Source: Brevundimonas sp. NIBR10
Lineage (GTDB): Bacteria; Pseudomonadota; Alphaproteobacteria; Caulobacterales; Caulobacteraceae
Assembly (NCBI RefSeq): GCF_027912515.1
Contig: NZ_CP115464.1
Span: forward strand, 1 to 64,000
DNA length: 64,000 nucleotides
Direction of reading: 5' to 3'
Part shown: in pieces, positions 60,277 through 64,000 of the stretch
Numbering within the stretch: the stretch's first letter is position 1
Layout of the letters: every line of letters begins with the position of its first letter
Made by a program: the position numbers and the translations under genes
Notes under the pieces: model-generated
What the model was told of the DNA's origin: nothing
Seen by the model: only the letters and a program-made list of their open reading frames with translations
Database searches by the model: none

Positions 60277-61317
60277 TCAACGACCGGCGCGCGAGGCCTC
60301 GAAAGTGCTCGCAAAGCCGTCGGCGCGCAGGCGCGCGGCCAGGTCGCGCTTGATCCGGCCGACCAGTCCGGGCCCTTCATAGACCAGGGCGGAATAGATC
60401 TGGATCGCCGCCGCACCCGCCCGGATCCGCGCATAGGCGTCCTCGCCGGACGCGATCCCGCCGACCCCGATCAGGGGCAGACGCCCCGCCGCCGCCTCCG
60501 CCGCCGCACGCAGCGCGGCCAGGGCCAACGGCTTCAACGGTGCCCCCGACAGCCCCCCCGATTGTCCGGCATCCGGCGACGTCAGGCCCGGTCGTTCCAG
60601 GGTGGTGTTCGACACGATCAGGGCGTCGATCCCGTGCGCCAGGGCCGCTTCGACGATCATTCCGACCTCGGCCGAGGTCAGGTCGGGCGCGATCTTGAGG
60701 AAGACCGGCGCACGCCCGCCGTCTGCACCCCGCGCCTCCGCGACCCGGCCCAGCAGGTCGTCCAGCGCCTCGCGCCCCTGGAGCGCACGCAGCCCCGGCG
60801 TATTGGGCGACGAGATATTGACCGTGAAATAGTCGGCCAGGCCATCGAGCCTTTGCAGGTCCGCGACATAGTCCGCCGCCTTGTCCTCGGTATCCTTGTT
60901 GGCCCCCAGATTGCCGCCCACGACCACGCCCGGCGGCCGGTCGGCGAGCCCTGCCGCAAAGGCTTCGAGCCCGCGATTGTTGAACCCCATTCGGTTGATG
61001 ACCGCCCGATCCTCACTGAGGCGGAACAGACGCGGACGGGGATTTCCCGCCTGGGCCAGGGGCGTGACCGAGCCGCATTCGATGAAGCCGAACCCTAGCC
61101 GCGAAAGCCCCCTCAAGGCCTCGGCGTTCTTGTCCAGTCCGGCCGCGAGTCCCACCGGATTGCTCAGGTCCAGCCCGGCGATCCGGGTCGCCAGGATCGG
61201 GTCATCCGCCCTGGCCCGCGGCAGGGGCAGGGTCTTCAGCGCCGTGATCGCCCAGCCGTGCGCATCCTCGGGATCGAGCCGCCGCAGGGCCGCCGCGCCG
61301 AGATCGGACAGGCTCAC
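60277..61317 (-). CDS. pyrD: Dihydroorotate dehydrogenase (quinone), class 2
   Basis: Oxidises dihydroorotate to orotate with membrane quinone, in pyrimidine synthesis. The 346-residue class 2 enzyme has the N-terminal membrane-associating helices, NPVGLAAGLDKNAEALRGL, GFIECGSVTPLAQAGNPRPRLFRL, NISSPNTPGLRALQG with the catalytic Ser, and the FMN-phosphate site IGVGGIASGEDAYARIRAGA. The GTG start at 61317 overlaps the DUF952 stop (GTGA). Confidence 0.96.
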   Translation of the reverse strand: MSLSDLGAAALRRLDPEDAHGWAITALKTLPLPRARADDPILATRIAGLDLSNPVGLAAGLDKNAEALRGLSRLGFGFIECGSVTPLAQAGNPRPRLFRLSEDRAVINRMGFNNRGLEAFAAGLADRPPGVVVGGNLGANKDTEDKAADYVADLQRLDGLADYFTVNISSPNTPGLRALQGREALDDLLGRVAEARGADGGRAPVFLKIAPDLTSAEVGMIVEAALAHGIDALIVSNTTLERPGLTSPDAGQSGGLSGAPLKPLALAALRAAAEAAAGRLPLIGVGGIASGEDAYARIRAGAAAIQIYSALVYEGPGLVGRIKRDLAARLRADGFASTFEASRAGR

Positions 61318-61661
61318 GCCGCATCCTCGAACTGCACGGCCCCGTCCGTCCCGACGCCGAACCCCCGCCGCCCCGTCACCGCCGCGATCGGCAGCGGCCC
61401 ATAGATGTGCGGGAACAGCTGGCCACCCCGCGACGGCTCCCACACCACCGTCTCACCCAGGGCCGTGAGGTCCACGGTCAGACACATCAGGTCGGCGCGC
61501 CCGGCGTAATGCTTGCCCGCCGTCTCGGCGAACTGATCCCCGGTCGACAGATGGATATAGCCGTCGGCGTGGTCGACCTCCGACCCGGCATAGGCACCGT
61601 CCGCGACGATGCCGTCCCATTCCTGGGCCGCGATGATCTTGTAAGCCGTGGTTTCGCTCAT
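61314..61661 (-). CDS. DUF952 family protein
   Basis: A 115-residue protein with the DUF952 pattern YKIIAAQEWDGIVADGAYAGSEVDHADGYIHLSTGDQFAETA and HIYGPLPIAAV; the conserved HLST and HIYGP motifs suggest an ADP-ribosyl-transferase-like small fold, but activity is unknown. It overlaps the sixA-like gene upstream (ATGA) and pyrD downstream (GTGA), so all three are translated in one run. Confidence 0.92.
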   Translation of the reverse strand: MSETTAYKIIAAQEWDGIVADGAYAGSEVDHADGYIHLSTGDQFAETAGKHYAGRADLMCLTVDLTALGETVVWEPSRGGQLFPHIYGPLPIAAVTGRRGFGVGTDGAVQFEDAA

Positions 61662-62170
61662 TCGTCCGCGCCGCCGCCGAAGGCCTTGGGCGTCAGATAG
61701 CCGTCGTAGGCGCAGCGGCCCGCGACATCGACCTCGAACACCGCCGCCGCCGCGGTGGGAAAGCCCGCCGCCATCCGGTCCAGCACGCTGGGCGAGGCCG
61801 CGCTCTCGACCAGAAATTCATGCGCCAGCAGATGGATTCCCGGATTGTGGGCCAGCACCAGCAGGCATCCCGCCTCGTCCTCGGCGCCCTCGACGAAGCG
61901 GCGGATCACATCGGCCGTGGCGTTGTAGAGGTCGGGCAACAGCCGCACCTCGACGTCGCCGAACGCCTCCTGCAACAGATCCCAGGTCTGGCGCGTGCGG
62001 GTCGCGGACGAGACCAGGGCCAGATCGGGCCGCAGTCCCTTCTCGAAAAGGACCCGCCCCATCAGCAGGCCATCCTCCCGTCCCCGCGCGGTCAGGGCAC
62101 GGTCGCGGTCGTGGCCCGAGGCCGCCGCCCGTTCGGTCTTGGCGTGTCGCATGAGAATGAGGCGGTGCAT
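61658..62170 (-). CDS. SixA-like histidine phosphatase
   Basis: A 170-residue branch-2-type histidine phosphatase. The catalytic RHA motif is in LILMRHAKTERAAASGHDRDRALTARGRED (residue 9) and the second His in LLVLAHNPGIHLLA near residue 107. SixA dephosphorylates His-containing phosphotransfer proteins in E. coli; here the target is unknown. First gene of the sixA-DUF952-pyrD run. Confidence 0.92.
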   Translation of the reverse strand: MHRLILMRHAKTERAAASGHDRDRALTARGREDGLLMGRVLFEKGLRPDLALVSSATRTRQTWDLLQEAFGDVEVRLLPDLYNATADVIRRFVEGAEDEAGCLLVLAHNPGIHLLAHEFLVESAASPSVLDRMAAGFPTAAAAVFEVDVAGRCAYDGYLTPKAFGGGADE

Positions 62171-62203
62171 GGATCGGCTTTAGCCCACGAATCAGGCCCG
62201 CGC

Positions 62204-62938
62204 CTAGAACTCCGGCCTGCGACTTGCGGGCTGGGGGACCAGATCGGGCGACGCGACCCTGACCTTGGCCGCCGATCCCGACGGCCGCACTCGCGCATAG
62301 GCCTGGCGCGAGGCCTCCAGCAGGATCAGCCCCGCCGCCCCCGGCGCCACCATCCCGCCCATCTGCTCGATCCCGTCGGCCAGCCCCAGCAAAGGGGTCC
62401 AGGGCGGCGTGTACAGGGTCTGGGACCAGGCCGTCGGCTCCAGCCCCACCTGACGCACCAGCCGCTCCAGCTGACGGCGTGTGAACGGCCGCCCATGACC
62501 GAACGGCGTCGCCTCCGCCCGCGCCCACAGGCCGCCCCGGGCCGCCACGGCCAGGATGATACGCCCCGCCGGGGCCATGGCCCGCACCGCCTCGGTCAGC
62601 AGGGCCGCCGGATCGTCGGCCTCCTCCAGCGCATGGATCAGCAGGATCCGGTCAAAGGCCCCCGCCGCGAACGGCAGGCGTTTCTCGTCGACCAGAAGGG
62701 TGCGGTTGCGCCCGGCGGCGGGCCAGAGTTCGACCCCCTGCCCGCCCGGCATGGCCGCCACGATCCGGCGCGCCCCGACGAAGGCGTCCAGCCACGGCGT
62801 CGCATAGCCGATCCCCAGGATGTCGCTGCCCACGGCCTCGCCCCAGGCGTCATCCAGCCGCCGCGCCACCAGCCGGCGCACCAGCGCTCCAGTAGGCTCG
62901 CCATAGAAGGCGCGAAGATCCTCGATGCTGCGACGCAT
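62204..62938 (-). CDS. Class I SAM-dependent methyltransferase
   Basis: A 244-residue protein. The SAM-binding core begins with ILGIGYATPWLDAF (a degenerate GxGxG motif) and continues with FAAGAFDRILLIHALEEADDPAALLTEAVRAMAPAGRIILAVAARGG. It ends in a basic, Pro-rich tail. In related bacteria it lies divergently beside gloB, as here. The substrate is unknown. The ATG at 62938 is preferred to a GTG three codons earlier. Confidence 0.88.
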   Translation of the reverse strand: MRRSIEDLRAFYGEPTGALVRRLVARRLDDAWGEAVGSDILGIGYATPWLDAFVGARRIVAAMPGGQGVELWPAAGRNRTLLVDEKRLPFAAGAFDRILLIHALEEADDPAALLTEAVRAMAPAGRIILAVAARGGLWARAEATPFGHGRPFTRRQLERLVRQVGLEPTAWSQTLYTPPWTPLLGLADGIEQMGGMVAPGAAGLILLEASRQAYARVRPSGSAAKVRVASPDLVPQPASRRPEF

Positions 62939-62988
62939 GGGGCGCACTATATGCTAAACACCCTCACCCCGTCGCCCGGAGAAACCCC

Positions 62989-63717
62989 ATGGCCCTGACC
63001 GTCCACATCTTCCCGGTCCTCAGCGACAACTACGCCTTCCTGCTCCGGGACGATGCGACGGGCCAGGTCGCCACCGTCGACACCCCGGACGGCGACGCCA
63101 TCCTGGCGGAACTCGAGCGGCTCGGCTGGGGCCGGCTCGACCTGATCCTGAACACCCACTGGCACCCCGACCACGCCGGCGGAAACGCCGCAATCCAGGC
63201 CGCGACCGGTGCTCGCATCATCGGCCCGGAAGAGGTCCGCCGCATCGCAACCGTCGATCAGGTCGTCACCGGCGGCGACCTCGTCATGCTGGGCCAGACC
63301 CGGTTCGAGGTCACCTCCGCCCCCGGCCATACCCTGGGGCATATCCTGTATCGTTCGACAGCGGATGCCATCGCCTTCGTCGGCGACACCCTGTTCCCGC
63401 TCGGCTGCGGGCGACTGTTCGAGGGCACGGCCGAGCAGATGTGGTCCAGCCTGTCGGCCATCGCCGCCTGGCCCGACCGGACGGTCCTGTACGGCGCCCA
63501 CGAATACACCGCCGCCAACGCCCGCTTCGCCCTGTCAATCGACGACCGGCCCGAGATGGCCGACCACGCGGCCGAGATCTTCGCCATGCGCGAGCGGGGC
63601 GAGTTCACCGAGCCCACGGTCCTGTCGGTCGAAAAGGCGTTCAACCCGTTCCTGCGCGCGCGCGATGCCGACGACTTCGCCGCCCGCCGCGCCGCCAAGG
63701 ACGCTTTCAAAGGTTAG
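62989..63717 (+). CDS. gloB: Hydroxyacylglutathione hydrolase (glyoxalase II)
   Basis: Hydrolyses S-D-lactoylglutathione to lactate and glutathione, the second step of methylglyoxal detoxification. The 242-residue metallo-beta-lactamase fold has NTHWHPDHAGGNAA with the metal ligands, SAPGHTLGHILY, FVGDTLFPLGCGRLFEGTAEQM, LYGAHEYTAANARFAL and the C-terminal substrate domain ending FNPFLRARD. It converges with the next gene, the stops overlapping in TTAG at 63714-63717. Confidence 0.96.
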   Translation: MALTVHIFPVLSDNYAFLLRDDATGQVATVDTPDGDAILAELERLGWGRLDLILNTHWHPDHAGGNAAIQAATGARIIGPEEVRRIATVDQVVTGGDLVMLGQTRFEVTSAPGHTLGHILYRSTADAIAFVGDTLFPLGCGRLFEGTAEQMWSSLSAIAAWPDRTVLYGAHEYTAANARFALSIDDRPEMADHAAEIFAMRERGEFTEPTVLSVEKAFNPFLRARDADDFAARRAAKDAFKG

Positions 63718-64000
63718 TCGCGGACCACGGCCTGGATGATCCGGGTCGAGGACGGGCGGCCGGTGATCCCCTGGTTCGGATGCACCGTGACGCGCAGGTC
63801 GCCGTTGACATAGGCGACCGAGGCCGCCCGCCCCTCGGTGATCGTCACCGACTGCAGTCCGTTCAGCTGGGCCCGCGTCGTCGGCGACCCCGCCATGCGC
63901 AGCACCGCGTCAGTCGAGACCATCAGGGCGTCGACGCACAGGGCCTCGTCCCGCTCGCCGTCCAGTTGGACCACGACCAGACGGCCCAGGGCGCGGCTGA
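63714..64000 (-). CDS. Hypothetical protein, cut by the window edge
   Basis: The last 95 or so residues of a minus-strand gene whose frame is open to base 64000, so the start lies outside the window. The visible part reads GRLVVVQLDGERDEALCVDA..., followed by a repeated short beta pattern (VTITEGRAASVAYVNGDLRVTVHPNQG). No family is recognised. The beta-rich content and single Cys would suit an exported protein, but the N-terminus is not visible. Confidence 0.6.
   Translation of the reverse strand, partial: SRALGRLVVVQLDGERDEALCVDALMVSTDAVLRMAGSPTTRAQLNGLQSVTITEGRAASVAYVNGDLRVTVHPNQGITGRPSSTRIIQAVVRD

Noticed and set aside
58176..60434. Longer start for the hybrid kinase
   Set aside because: The extra 74 residues are Arg/Pro/Trp-rich and extend into the pyrD end; the ATG at 60212 starts directly before the membrane region.

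Overview
The window reads as chromosomal DNA of a high-GC alphaproteobacterium of the Caulobacterales, most like Brevundimonas/Caulobacteraceae. The basis is a gcrA cell-cycle regulator whose promoter carries a near-consensus CtrA box and GANTC sites, a BA14K-like protein, a DUF6481 protein, an ELM1-family protein, an HWE-kinase cluster and GGAAC-N16/17-CGTT promoters of the EcfG general-stress type. The window opens at dnaA, so the record was probably rotated to start there. No rRNA, tRNA, CRISPR array, insertion sequence, integrase or prophage was recognised. Almost everything is core or lineage-typical chromosome.

Layout. 1-8.4 kb: dnaA, kdsB, a membrane-anchored cytochrome c, then a minus-strand block of NlpC/P60 hydrolase, an RTX-repeat protein of mosaic composition, an M17 aminopeptidase and a PPC-like exported protein. 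8.5-12.2 kb: TPR protein, a large inverted repeat, then Fe-S scaffold-like protein, yidD and thrS. 12.2-21.4 kb: a dicarboxylate-type symporter, a secreted GH43/F5-8C/Fn3 protein coupled to an exported M20 amidohydrolase, GST, greA, an ELM1-family gene and trxB. 21.4-30.5 kb is sensory and stress-related: a GAF-PAS-HWE histidine kinase, a single-domain receiver and a BLUF blue-light protein in one probable operon, a SleB-type hydrolase, then dps back-to-back with a very large PAS hybrid kinase, both with EcfG-like promoters.

30.7-37.8 kb: a glycine-zipper lipoprotein with a perfect EcfG-type promoter, a second SleB-type hydrolase, and the de novo NAD operon nadA - M50 protease - nadB - Uma2 - nadC, whose cistrons overlap or nearly abut, with a palindromic operator in front. 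37.9-46.4 kb: M16 protease, an exported Cys/Pro- and Asn-rich protein, a PAS_5 protein, gamma-carbonic anhydrase, a structured leader with an intrinsic terminator before phoH, a YbaL-like antiporter lacking its RCK domain, and gcrA. 46.4-54.3 kb: a tandem palindromic repeat array, apaG, dCTP deaminase, FkbM methyltransferase, FKBP isomerase, ilvA, several small exported or membrane proteins and an acetyltransferase. 54.3-64 kb: rpmA/rplU with an attenuator-like leader, cfa, yqgE, peroxiredoxin, a hybrid kinase, the overlapping sixA-DUF952-pyrD operon, a methyltransferase, gloB and a gene cut by the window edge.

The best candidates for something undescribed are the HWE kinase-receiver-BLUF operon, the GGAAC-type promoters around it, the NAD operon carrying a membrane protease and a Uma2 nuclease-fold protein, the Asn-ladder exported protein, and the dispersed GCGCTA...TGAGCGC palindrome family. 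All functional statements are from sequence reading and family knowledge; no database search was run.
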